In this document: positions 54,087 through 62,142 of the stretch, in pieces
How positions within the stretch are numbered: position 1 is the stretch's first letter
Layout: each line of letters begins with the position of its first letter
Source: Devosia salina
GTDB lineage: Bacteria > Pseudomonadota > Alphaproteobacteria > Rhizobiales > Devosiaceae
Length of the DNA stretch: 64,000 nt
Reading direction: 5' to 3'
Assembly: GCF_019504385.1 (NCBI RefSeq)
Contig: NZ_CP080590.1
Span: forward strand, 4,021,501-4,085,500
Made by a program: the position numbers and the translations under genes
The notes under the pieces: generated by a model
What the model saw: only the letters and a program-made list of their open reading frames with translations
Database searches by the model: none
What the model was told of the DNA's origin: nothing

Positions 54087-56696
54087 GTGAGCGGCGAACG
54101 CTACAATCCGCGCGAAAGCGAACCGAAATGGCAGAAGGTGTGGGACGAGCGCCAGAGCTTCGTCACCGCCAATGACGATCCGCGCGATCCCTATTACGTC
54201 CTCGAGATGTTCCCCTATCCCTCCGGCCGCATCCATATGGGCCATGTGCGCAACTATGCCATGGGCGACGTGGTGGCCCGCTACCATCGCGCCCGCGGCA
54301 AGAATGTGCTGCACCCCATGGGCTGGGACGCCTTCGGCCTGCCGGCGGAAAATGCCGCCATCGAGCGCAAGACCCACCCCGGCTCCTGGACCTACCAGAA
54401 TATCGAGGCGATGAAGGCGCAGCTGAAATCGATGGGCCTGTCCATCGACTGGACGCGCGAAATCGCCACCTGCTCGCCTGACTACTACAAGCACCAGCAG
54501 GCCATGTTCATCGACATGCTCGAAGCGGGCCTGGTCACCCGCAAGAGTTCCAAGGTCAATTGGGACCCGGTCGACATGACCGTGCTGGCCAATGAGCAGG
54601 TGATCGACGGCAAGGGCTGGCGCTCGGGCGCCGTCGTCGAACAGCGCGAACTGACGCAGTGGTTCTTCAAGATTTCCGATTTTGCCGAGGAGCTGCTCGA
54701 GGCCCTGGACGGGCTGACCGAGTGGCCCGAAAAGGTGCGCATCATGCAGCGCAACTGGATCGGCAAGTCCGAGGGCCTCAGACTGCTGTTCGAACTGGAG
54801 CCGAGCGAAAAGACCGATGCGACCAGCATCGAGGTCTTCACCACCCGGCCCGACACGATTTTCGGCGCCTCCTTCATCGCACTGTCGCCCGACCATCCGC
54901 TGACGGCCGCACTGGCCGCCGGTAATGCCGGCCTCAGCGAATTCGTTGCCGAGTTCCATCGCCAGGGCACGGCCACCGAAACGCTGGAGAAGGCCGAGAA
55001 AAAGGGCGTGTTCACTGGCCTTCGCGTCAAGCATCCGGTGCTCGCCGGCGAGACGCTGCCCGTCTATGTCGCCAATTTCGTGCTGATGGATTATGGCACC
55101 GGTGCTGTTTTCGGGTGCCCGGCGCATGATCAGCGAGACCTGGACTTCGCCCGCAAATATGATCTGCCGGTCACCCCTGTCGTGTTGCCGCCAGACGCCG
55201 ATCCGGCCAGTTTTGCCGTTGGCAATGAGGCCTATGTTGACGCTGGCAACATCTTCAATTCCGACTTCCTCGATGGTCTCTCTATCGACGACGCCAAGAA
55301 GGCGATCGCCGAGCATTTTGGCGCGCGCATGGTCGACGGCCGGCCGCAGGGCACGGTCGAGGTCAACTACCGCCTGCGCGACTGGGGCATTTCGCGCCAG
55401 CGCTATTGGGGCTGCCCCATTCCGGTGATCCATTGCGAGGTCTGCGGCACCATTCCCGTGCCCAAGAAGGACCTGCCGGTGGTGCTGCCCGAGGATGTCA
55501 GCTTCGACAAGCCGGGCAATGCGCTCGACCACCATCCCACCTGGAAGCATGTCCATTGCCCGCAATGCGGCGCGCCGGCGCGGCGCGAAACCGACACGAT
55601 GGATACCTTCGTGGACAGTTCCTGGTATTTCGCGCGTTTCACGGCCCCGCAGGCCGATACGCCGACCATTCCCGAGGTGGCCAATCGCTGGCTGCCGGTC
55701 GACCAATATATCGGCGGCGTCGAGCACGCGATCCTGCACCTGCTCTATTCGCGCTTCTTCACCCGCGCCATGAAGGCCACCGGTCATGTGGCCCTGGACG
55801 AACCCTTCAAGGGCCTGTTCACGCAGGGCATGGTGACCCACGAGACCTATCGCAACGACAAGGGCGAATGGATCAATCCGACCGAAGTGGTGCTGGAGGC
55901 CAATGGCGACCAGCGCAGCGCCCGCCACGCCGTCACCGGCTCGCCGATCGCCATTGGCTCAGTCGAAAAGATGAGCAAATCCAAGAAGAACGTCATCGAC
56001 CCCGATGAGATTGTCGGCAGCTATGGCGCCGACACCGCGCGCTGGTTCATGCTCTCCGACTCGCCGCCGGAACGCGACGTGCAGTGGACCGAATCGGGGG
56101 TCGAGGGCGCGAGCCGCTTCCAGCAGCGCGTCTGGCGACTGGTCAATGACACGGTCGCAATGACCGAACAATCTGCAGAGACTGTTGCGGCAGAATGTGG
56201 TGATGCAACTGCCCTGCGCAAGATCATCCATCGCGCGGTCGCAGGCGTGGCCCAGGATATTGAAGGCCTGGGCTTCAACCGTGCCGTCGCCCGCATCTAC
56301 GAGCTGACCAATGCCCTGGTGAAAGCCAAGGAGAGCCGGCCGAACCCCGCGCTGGCATCGGCGCTTCGCGAAGGTGTCGAAAAGCTGGTACAGCTGATCA
56401 ACCCGATGATGCCGCATCTGGCCGAGACTTGTTGGGAAGTGCTTGGGAAACAAGGACTTGTGGCGGATGCATTGTGGCCGGAGGTCGATCCGGCGCTGCT
56501 GATTGACGACGAGGTCACCTTGCCGGTGCAGATCAATGGCAAGCGCCGCGCCGAGATCACCGTGTCCAAGGGCATGGCCGCATCGGCGGTCGAGACCCTG
56601 GTCCTGGCGCTTGAAGCCGTACAAAAGGCGCTCGATGGCAAGGCGCCCAAGAAGGTGGTTGTGGTGCAGGACCGCATCGTCAACCTGGTTGTCTAG
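54087..56696 (+). CDS. leuS: Leucyl-tRNA synthetase
   Basis: Class I synthetase of 869 residues charging tRNA-Leu. Motif HIGH appears as HMGH at 50-53, KMSKS at 628-632; the CP1 editing domain shows TTRPDTIFGASFIALSPDHP, and a zinc-like Cys cluster lies in CEVCGTIP and CPQCGAP. The start is a GTG (SGERYNPRE follows) with an AAGGACGAG site; the longer in-frame ATG would add a basic stretch without conservation. holA starts 3 bases after its stop. Confidence 0.96.
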   Translation: MSGERYNPRESEPKWQKVWDERQSFVTANDDPRDPYYVLEMFPYPSGRIHMGHVRNYAMGDVVARYHRARGKNVLHPMGWDAFGLPAENAAIERKTHPGSWTYQNIEAMKAQLKSMGLSIDWTREIATCSPDYYKHQQAMFIDMLEAGLVTRKSSKVNWDPVDMTVLANEQVIDGKGWRSGAVVEQRELTQWFFKISDFAEELLEALDGLTEWPEKVRIMQRNWIGKSEGLRLLFELEPSEKTDATSIEVFTTRPDTIFGASFIALSPDHPLTAALAAGNAGLSEFVAEFHRQGTATETLEKAEKKGVFTGLRVKHPVLAGETLPVYVANFVLMDYGTGAVFGCPAHDQRDLDFARKYDLPVTPVVLPPDADPASFAVGNEAYVDAGNIFNSDFLDGLSIDDAKKAIAEHFGARMVDGRPQGTVEVNYRLRDWGISRQRYWGCPIPVIHCEVCGTIPVPKKDLPVVLPEDVSFDKPGNALDHHPTWKHVHCPQCGAPARRETDTMDTFVDSSWYFARFTAPQADTPTIPEVANRWLPVDQYIGGVEHAILHLLYSRFFTRAMKATGHVALDEPFKGLFTQGMVTHETYRNDKGEWINPTEVVLEANGDQRSARHAVTGSPIAIGSVEKMSKSKKNVIDPDEIVGSYGADTARWFMLSDSPPERDVQWTESGVEGASRFQQRVWRLVNDTVAMTEQSAETVAAECGDATALRKIIHRAVAGVAQDIEGLGFNRAVARIYELTNALVKAKESRPNPALASALREGVEKLVQLINPMMPHLAETCWEVLGKQGLVADALWPEVDPALLIDDEVTLPVQINGKRRAEITVSKGMAASAVETLVLALEAVQKALDGKAPKKVVVVQDRIVNLVV

Positions 56697-56699
56697 GCG

Positions 56700-57722
56700 G
56701 TGACCGCGCTCAAGGCCCATGAAGTGGCGCGCTTCCTGGCGCGCCCGGATCTCGGCGAGGGCATTTTCCTCGCCTATGGGCCCGATGGCGGGCTGGTGCG
56801 CGAGACGGCGCAGAGGCTCATTCGGCATCTGAGCGGTGACGATCCGGCTTCGGCCAATGTGACCATTTTCGACGGGCCGGAATTGCAGGCCGATCCGTCC
56901 CTGCTGGTCCTCGAAGCCCGTTCGGTCTCGCTGTTCGGCGGCAAGCGCATCATTCGCGTGCGCAATGCCACCAAGGCGCTGGTCATGCCGCTGACCGAGC
57001 TGCGCGACGATCCCGGGGGCACCGCCATCGTCCTTGAGGCCGATAATCTCACGCCCCGCGATGCCCTTAGAGCATTGGTGGAACAGGCGAAATTCGGCCG
57101 GGCCCTGCCCTGCTACCCCGATACCGACGAAACCCTGATGGCGCTGATGCGCGAGACTTTCAACCAGGCCGGCATCCGTACCGACAGCGATGTGGTACCG
57201 ACGCTGCGCGAAATTCTCGGCAATGACCGCGAAGTTACGCGCCGGGAACTCGAAAAACTCACCCTCTATGCCGCCGCCAGCAACGTGTTGACCCGCGAGG
57301 ACGTGCTGCTGCTCTGCGCCGACAATGGCGCCTTAGCCATTGATTCCATTCTCGATTCTACCGGCGGCGGGCATGCCGAAAGGCTCGAGCTGGCGCTCAA
57401 CCGGGCGCTGGCGGCCAACGTCAACCCGCAGCAATTGCTGGCCATGCTGAACACCCATTTCGCCAATCTCCGGCGCTGGCGGGTCGAGGTGGACGCGGGC
57501 AAGCCGCCCCGCGCGGTGCTGGAGGGCCAGCGCCCCAAGCCGCATTTTTCGCGCATCGGTAATCTGGAGCAGCAATTGCGGTTGTGGACGGATGCCAGCC
57601 TGGCCACCGCGAATGAACGACTCCTGAACGCGGTTTCCGACACGCGGCGTCGTCCTGCATTGGCGGATGCCATATTGCGCCGCACCACGCTGGCGCTCTG
57701 CATGATGGCCGCGACGCATTAG
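56700..57722 (+). CDS. holA: DNA polymerase III subunit delta HolA
   Basis: Clamp-loader delta subunit that opens the beta clamp. 340 residues with LAYGPDGGLVRETAQRLIRHL, the clamp-binding LEARSVSLFGGKRIIRVRNAT, and C-terminal collar ALNRALAANVNPQQLLAMLNTHFANLRRWR. It starts with GTG 3 bases after leuS. In many alphaproteobacteria lptE lies between leuS and holA; it is absent here. It ends at a bidirectional terminator shared with parB. Confidence 0.93.
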   Translation: MTALKAHEVARFLARPDLGEGIFLAYGPDGGLVRETAQRLIRHLSGDDPASANVTIFDGPELQADPSLLVLEARSVSLFGGKRIIRVRNATKALVMPLTELRDDPGGTAIVLEADNLTPRDALRALVEQAKFGRALPCYPDTDETLMALMRETFNQAGIRTDSDVVPTLREILGNDREVTRRELEKLTLYAAASNVLTREDVLLLCADNGALAIDSILDSTGGGHAERLELALNRALAANVNPQQLLAMLNTHFANLRRWRVEVDAGKPPRAVLEGQRPKPHFSRIGNLEQQLRLWTDASLATANERLLNAVSDTRRRPALADAILRRTTLALCMMAATH

Positions 57723-57730
57723 ACAATGAA

Positions 57731-57754
57731 AAACCGCCCCCGAAGGGGCGGTTT
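57731..57754. terminator. Bidirectional terminator between holA and parB
   Basis: AAACCGCCCC (57731-57740), CGAA loop, GGGGCGGTTT (57745-57754): a perfect 10-base-pair stem between the convergent genes. The minus strand ends in TTTTT; the plus strand has TTT followed by a parS-like site that shares its last bases. Confidence 0.85.
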
Positions 57755-57765
57755 CACGTGGAACA
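57750..57765. other. parS site 1 (holA-parB gap)
   Basis: Minus strand TGTTCCACGTGAAACC matches TGTTNCACGTGAAACA at 15 of 16 positions. It overlaps the terminator stem. Confidence 0.8.
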
Positions 57766-57782
57766 GCTTTTCTATCAAGCGC

Positions 57783-58658
57783 TTAGTTGGTCCGGCCGGT
57801 CAGACGAAGGCATATGTCGTCGAGCTGCTCGAGCGTCTTGTAACGGATTTCGATGCGGCCCCCGCGCTCGGAGTGATTGAGCGCCACGCTGAGGCCAAGG
57901 GCATCGGCCAAACGCCGTTCCAGGGCCAGTGTATCGGCGTCGCGCGGGGTGCTTTCCGTCGTCGGCTTGCGCTTGGGCAGGTCGCGCTGCTGGCTGAGGG
58001 CTTCGGCCTCGCGGACCGACAGCCCCTTGTCAACGATCTGCCGGGCCAGACCCGCCGGATCCTCGACCGTGATGAGCGTCCGCGCATGGCCGGCCGTCAG
58101 CGTGCCGCTGGCCACCATGCCGCGCACATCCTCGGGCAGGCGCAACAGGCGCAGCGTATTGGCCACATGCGAGCGCGACTTGCCGATCACCTGGGCCAGG
58201 TCCTGCTGGGTATAATCGAACTGCTCGATCAGCTGGCCATAGCCCATGGCCTCTTCGAGCGGATTGAGATCGGCACGCTGCACATTCTCGATGATGGCGA
58301 GTTCCAGCGCCTCCTTGTCATCCACCTCGCGGATGATGACCGGCACATCGTGCAGGCCGGCCTTCTGGGCCGCGCGCCAGCGGCGCTCGCCGGCGATCAG
58401 CTCGAAAATATTCGGATCGTCTGTCGGTCGCACCAGGAGCGGCGACATCACGCCTTTTTCGCGGATCGAGTTAGTCAGCTCCTCGAGCTGCTCGGCATCG
58501 AAGCTGCGGCGCGGATTGGCGCGGTTGGCGATGATGAAATCGACCGGCAGCTTCTTGCTGCCGGACCCCGTTTCGGTCACGCGGGCGCCTTCCATGGCGG
58601 CCATGTCGCCGATCAACGCCGCCAGGCCCCGGCCAAGTCGAGTGGGTTTGTCGGTCAT
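57783..58658 (-). CDS. parB: Chromosome partitioning protein ParB
   Basis: CTP-dependent clamp that loads at parS and segregates the origin region. 291 residues: N-terminal RLGRGLAALIGDM (ParA-interacting), CTP-binding with IRANP-type RANPRRSFD and GERRWRA at 90-96 and ENVQRADLNPLEEA, helix-turn-helix YTQQDLAQVIGKSRSHVANTLRLL, and a C-terminal dimerisation part with GGRIEIRYKTLEQLDDI. It lies 9 bases downstream of parA in one operon. Confidence 0.97.
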   Translation of the reverse strand: MTDKPTRLGRGLAALIGDMAAMEGARVTETGSGSKKLPVDFIIANRANPRRSFDAEQLEELTNSIREKGVMSPLLVRPTDDPNIFELIAGERRWRAAQKAGLHDVPVIIREVDDKEALELAIIENVQRADLNPLEEAMGYGQLIEQFDYTQQDLAQVIGKSRSHVANTLRLLRLPEDVRGMVASGTLTAGHARTLITVEDPAGLARQIVDKGLSVREAEALSQQRDLPKRKPTTESTPRDADTLALERRLADALGLSVALNHSERGGRIEIRYKTLEQLDDICLRLTGRTN

Positions 58659-58667
58659 TATCGGCTC

Positions 58668-59468
58668 CTAGGCAGCATTCAATCGCCGCTCGCGGCGAAT
58701 GACTTCGGTGGCAAGGCGCAGATAGGCCTGGCTTCCCGCACATTTGAGATCATAGAGCAGTGCCGGCTTTCCGTAAGATGGCGCTTCGCTGAGGCGGACA
58801 TTGCGCGGGATAACGGTCTCATAGACGAGATCGCCCATCTCGCTGCGCACGTCGTGCAGCACCTGCTCGGAAAGATTGTTGCGCTTGTCGAACATGGTCA
58901 TCACCACGCCCTGGATCGAGAGGCGTGGATTGAGCGTCGAGCGGATCTGCTCAATGGTCTGCAGCAGCTGGCTGAGGCCTTCCAGTGCAAAGAACTCGCA
59001 TTGCAGCGGCACCAGCACCGCGTCCGCCGCGACGAGGGAATTGACGGTGAGCAGGTTGAGCGAAGGCGGGCAGTCGATCAGGATATAGCTGACTGACTGG
59101 TCGTTGATGCGCAGCTCGTCCATCTGCTTGAAAGCATTGCGCAATTTGAACGCGCGATCGGCCTGCCCGGCAATGGTGAGCTCGACGCCCAACAGATCCA
59201 TGGTCGATGGCACAATAGCCACATTCGGCACGCTGGTCATGATCGCTGCCTGCGGAACACTGGCTTCGCCCACCAGCACGTCATAGGCGGACAGGGCGCG
59301 ATCCGTGCGCGAAATGCCGAGCCCCGTCGAGGCATTGCCCTGCGGGTCAAGGTCGACAATCAGCACGCGCTCGCCGATCGCGGCAAGCGCCGTCGCCAGG
59401 TTAATGGCCGTCGTGGTCTTGCCCACGCCGCCCTTCTGATTGGCCAAAGTCAATATCCGGGGTGCCAA
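58668..59468 (-). CDS. parA: Chromosome partitioning ATPase ParA
   Basis: Walker-type ATPase that moves ParB-parS complexes. 266 residues with deviant Walker A KGGVGKTTT (12-20), ILIDCPPSLNLLTVNSLVAAD and MFDKRNNLSEQV. The start codon is TTG with an exact GGAGG site 5 bases upstream; no ATG fits. It is downstream of rsmG by 18 bases and upstream of parB, the standard arrangement. Confidence 0.97.
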   Translation of the reverse strand: MAPRILTLANQKGGVGKTTTAINLATALAAIGERVLIVDLDPQGNASTGLGISRTDRALSAYDVLVGEASVPQAAIMTSVPNVAIVPSTMDLLGVELTIAGQADRAFKLRNAFKQMDELRINDQSVSYILIDCPPSLNLLTVNSLVAADAVLVPLQCEFFALEGLSQLLQTIEQIRSTLNPRLSIQGVVMTMFDKRNNLSEQVLHDVRSEMGDLVYETVIPRNVRLSEAPSYGKPALLYDLKCAGSQAYLRLATEVIRRERRLNAA

Positions 59469-59486
59469 ATTGGCCTCCGTGTGCCG

Positions 59487-60134
59487 CTAACTCACTGATT
59501 TTCCGCGCAAATTCGTGATTTCGACAATCACGCCGCCCGGATCGGTGTCACTTCTGGTTATTAACACGTCATGATGCCACTGCGCACCCGATTCCGTCAG
59601 CTCTTCAACATGTTCCCGCCCTTTGTGCAGTAAAGCACGGGTATTGGGCCCGAAAAACGGGGCCATCCAGGCACATAATTGCGGCAAGGCGGCTAGGGCA
59701 CGCGAGGTGATGACATCCGGGACGCCTGTTTCACGTGAATCAGTCTCATCGCTGCGGCGACCAATCACCGTAACATTGAGTCCGAGTTCGCGGGCGACGG
59801 TGCGTAGAAAACTGACCTTGCGGGCCGTCGGCTCGATCAGCACGAAATGCCGGTCGCTCCCCTTCGAGCCAATGGCCATAGGCAAAGCCGGAAAGCCGCC
59901 GCCACTGCCGAAATCCAGGAACAGGCGATCGGTTGGTCGCGTCAGGGCAAGGACCTGCAGGCTGTCTGCAAAATGACGTGTCCAGACCTGTCCGAGTGTT
60001 TCACGTGAAACAAGATTCTGTACGCTCTGCCATTTTGCCAAGAGCTTGGCATAGGATTCTAGATCGGCTGCCACCGCCTCGATGGGACGAGCGCAACGGC
60101 TGGCATAGGGTTGAATGACGGAGAGATCAGCCAT
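59487..60134 (-). CDS. rsmG: 16S rRNA (guanine527-N7)-methyltransferase RsmG
   Basis: Methylates G527 of 16S rRNA; loss gives low-level streptomycin resistance. 215 residues with FLDFGSGGGFPALPMAI as the SAM site and VWTRHFADSLQVL upstream. The ATG overlaps the mnmG stop (TGATG). Two parS sites are embedded in the coding sequence, at 59997-60012 (VSRET) and 59727-59742 (DSRETG), both read in the same frame. Confidence 0.96.
   Translation of the reverse strand: MADLSVIQPYASRCARPIEAVAADLESYAKLLAKWQSVQNLVSRETLGQVWTRHFADSLQVLALTRPTDRLFLDFGSGGGFPALPMAIGSKGSDRHFVLIEPTARKVSFLRTVARELGLNVTVIGRRSDETDSRETGVPDVITSRALAALPQLCAWMAPFFGPNTRALLHKGREHVEELTESGAQWHHDVLITRSDTDPGGVIVEITNLRGKSVS
59727..59742. other. 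parS site 2 (inside rsmG)
   Basis: TGTTTCACGTGAATCA, 15 of 16 positions of TGTTTCACGTGAAACA, within the rsmG coding sequence where the minus strand encodes S-R-E-T. Confidence 0.8.
59997..60012. other. parS site 3 (inside rsmG), perfect match
   Basis: TGTTTCACGTGAAACA, identical to the full palindromic parS consensus, inside rsmG where the minus strand encodes V-S-R-E-T. Confidence 0.92.
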
Positions 60135-61996
60135 CAACCAGCCCTGCGCAAATCGCCACGACGGATGACGGCGAGGAGCAGCGTGATGGCCGCCGGCGTC
60201 ATGCCGTCCATGGCCTGGGCCTGGGCGATGGTCTGCGGCCGGTGTTGTTCGAGTTTCTGCCGCAGCTCCATGGAGAGCCCGGGAATAGACGTATAGTCCA
60301 GTGCATCAGGAATGACGCGCTGTTCGTCGCGCCGGACACTCTCGATATCGGCCTTCTGCCGATCGAGATAGACCGCATATTGGGCATCGATGGAAACCTG
60401 TTCCATGATCGACATCGGAATGTCCCCCAGCTGCGGCCAGAGCCGAGTCAGGTCGTCAATTTCGATATCGGGATAGGACAGGAGGTCAAAAGCCGTGCGT
60501 CGCTTGCCATCCTCATTGACCATCAGCCCGGCCTTGCGGGCCTCATTGGGGGATGCCGACAGGGTGTCGAGCAGGGCACGCCCGGACTTCAGGGCCGCTG
60601 ACTTCTGCCGATAGGCCGCTTCCCGCGCCTCACCCACCAGGCCCTTTTCAAGCCCCAGACCGGTCAGGCGTTGGTCCGCATTGTCGGCCCGCAAATGCAG
60701 GCGGAACTCGGCCCGCGAGGTGAACATGCGATAGGGCTCGCTCACGCCCCGCGTAACCAGGTCGTCCACCATGACGCCGAGATAGCTTTCGGTGCGGGAA
60801 AGGATCATCGGATCGCGGCCCTTGGCCGCCAGGGCAGCATTGGCCCCAGCCAAAAGCCCTTGGGCGCCCGCCTCCTCATAGCCGGTCGTGCCATTGATCT
60901 GGCCGGCCAGGTAAAGACCCGGCTGCTTCTTGACTTCCAGTGTCGGCCGCAATTCGCGCGGATCGACATAATCATATTCGATGGCATAGCCCGGCCGGAT
61001 GATCTGCACCTGTTCGAGACCCGGCATGGAACGAAGGAAGGCCTCCTGCACATCCGCCGGCAGCGAGGTGGAAAGGCCATTGGGATAGACGGTGCTATCG
61101 TCCAGACCCTCGGGTTCAAGGAAGATCTGGTGGCTGTCGCGATCGGCAAAGCGGACGATCTTGTCTTCGATGGACGGACAATAGCGCGGGCCGCGCGACT
61201 GGATGCGCCCTGAATACATCGCCGAGCGATGCAGATTGTCGGCGATGATGCGATGGGTTTCGGCCGTCGTGCGGGTGATATGGCAGGAAATCTGCGGCGT
61301 CGTGATCGCCGTGGTCAGGGCCGAGAACGCCTCCGGCGGATTATCGCCCGGCTGCTCTTCAAGCACCGCATAGTCAATCGACTTGCCCTCGAGCCGCGCC
61401 GGCGTCCCGGTCTTGAGCCGACCCAGTTGTAGGCCAAGTGCCTCCAGACGGGTGGAGAGGCCGAGCACCGGCTTCTCGCCGACACGGCCGGCAGGAACGG
61501 TTTCTTCGCCGCGATGGATGAGACCACGCAGAAAGGTGCCGGTGGTAAGAACCACAGCCTTGGTCCCATAGCGGCGGCCATCGAGCAGGCGCACGCCGGA
61601 GATGACGCCATTGGTGACTTCCAGGTCGTCGACCTCGCCTTCAATCACGTCGAGATTTGGCTGGGCGCTGATGGCCGCCTGCATGGCCTCGCGATAGAGC
61701 TTGCGGTCGGCCTGGGCGCGCGGTCCGCGAACCGCTGGACCCTTGCGCCGATTGAGCACGCGAAACTGAATGCCGGCCTGATCGGCGACGCGGCCCATCA
61801 ACCCGTCCAAGGCGTCGATCTCGCGCACGAGGTGGCCCTTGCCCAATCCACCAATGGCAGGATTGCAGCTCATTTCGCCAATGGTCGCGAAGCGATGGGT
61901 GATCAGCGCCGTTGGGACGCCCAGGCGAGCCGAGGCCGAAGCGGCTTCCGACCCGGCATGGCCCCCGCCGACAATGATGACGGCATAGTCAGTCAT
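60134..61996 (-). CDS. mnmG: tRNA uridine-5-carboxymethylaminomethyl modification enzyme MnmG (GidA)
   Basis: FAD enzyme that with MnmE installs the cmnm5 group at U34 of several tRNAs. 620 residues with the FAD-binding VIIVGGGHAGSEAA, CNPAIGGLGKGHLVREIDAL, the active-site PRYCPSIEDKI and GYEEAGAQGLLAGANAALA. Start is the ATG before TDYAVIIVG with a GGAGAAAT site. The C-terminus overlaps rsmG. Upstream non-coding 146 bases hold three parS-like sites. Confidence 0.97.
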   Translation of the reverse strand: MTDYAVIIVGGGHAGSEAASASARLGVPTALITHRFATIGEMSCNPAIGGLGKGHLVREIDALDGLMGRVADQAGIQFRVLNRRKGPAVRGPRAQADRKLYREAMQAAISAQPNLDVIEGEVDDLEVTNGVISGVRLLDGRRYGTKAVVLTTGTFLRGLIHRGEETVPAGRVGEKPVLGLSTRLEALGLQLGRLKTGTPARLEGKSIDYAVLEEQPGDNPPEAFSALTTAITTPQISCHITRTTAETHRIIADNLHRSAMYSGRIQSRGPRYCPSIEDKIVRFADRDSHQIFLEPEGLDDSTVYPNGLSTSLPADVQEAFLRSMPGLEQVQIIRPGYAIEYDYVDPRELRPTLEVKKQPGLYLAGQINGTTGYEEAGAQGLLAGANAALAAKGRDPMILSRTESYLGVMVDDLVTRGVSEPYRMFTSRAEFRLHLRADNADQRLTGLGLEKGLVGEAREAAYRQKSAALKSGRALLDTLSASPNEARKAGLMVNEDGKRRTAFDLLSYPDIEIDDLTRLWPQLGDIPMSIMEQVSIDAQYAVYLDRQKADIESVRRDEQRVIPDALDYTSIPGLSMELRQKLEQHRPQTIAQAQAMDGMTPAAITLLLAVIRRGDLRRAG

Positions 61997-62029
61997 GGCA
62001 ATTTCTCCGAGGCGCCTGACATAGGCCAA

Positions 62030-62045
62030 TGTTTCACGTGAATCA
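62030..62045. other. parS site 4 (mnmE-mnmG gap)
   Basis: TGTTTCACGTGAATCA, 15 of 16 positions. It lies 34 bases upstream of the mnmG start codon, so ParB binding could touch its promoter. Confidence 0.8.
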
Positions 62046-62076
62046 ATTGCGGACCTGCGTGGGGGTTGTCGGTCAA

Positions 62077-62092
62077 TGTTTCACGTGAATCA
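62077..62092. other. parS site 5 (mnmE-mnmG gap)
   Basis: TGTTTCACGTGAATCA, identical to site 4 and starting 47 bases from it; the shared flank CAATGTTTCACGTGAATCAA suggests duplication. Confidence 0.8.
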
Positions 62093-62116
62093 ATTTGCAG
62101 CGGACAGGCGGGTTCG

Positions 62117-62132
62117 CGCTTCACGTGAATCA
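62117..62132. other. Degenerate parS-like site 6 (mnmE-mnmG gap)
   Basis: CGCTTCACGTGAATCA, 13 of 16 positions with the TTCACGTGAA core intact, 40 bases from site 5 and near the mnmE stop. Confidence 0.55.
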
Positions 62133-62142
62133 CGGCTGTGGA

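Noticed and set aside
54003..55928. A 641-codon minus-strand frame opposite leuS
   Set aside because: Mirror of leuS, which carries HMGH and KMSKS.
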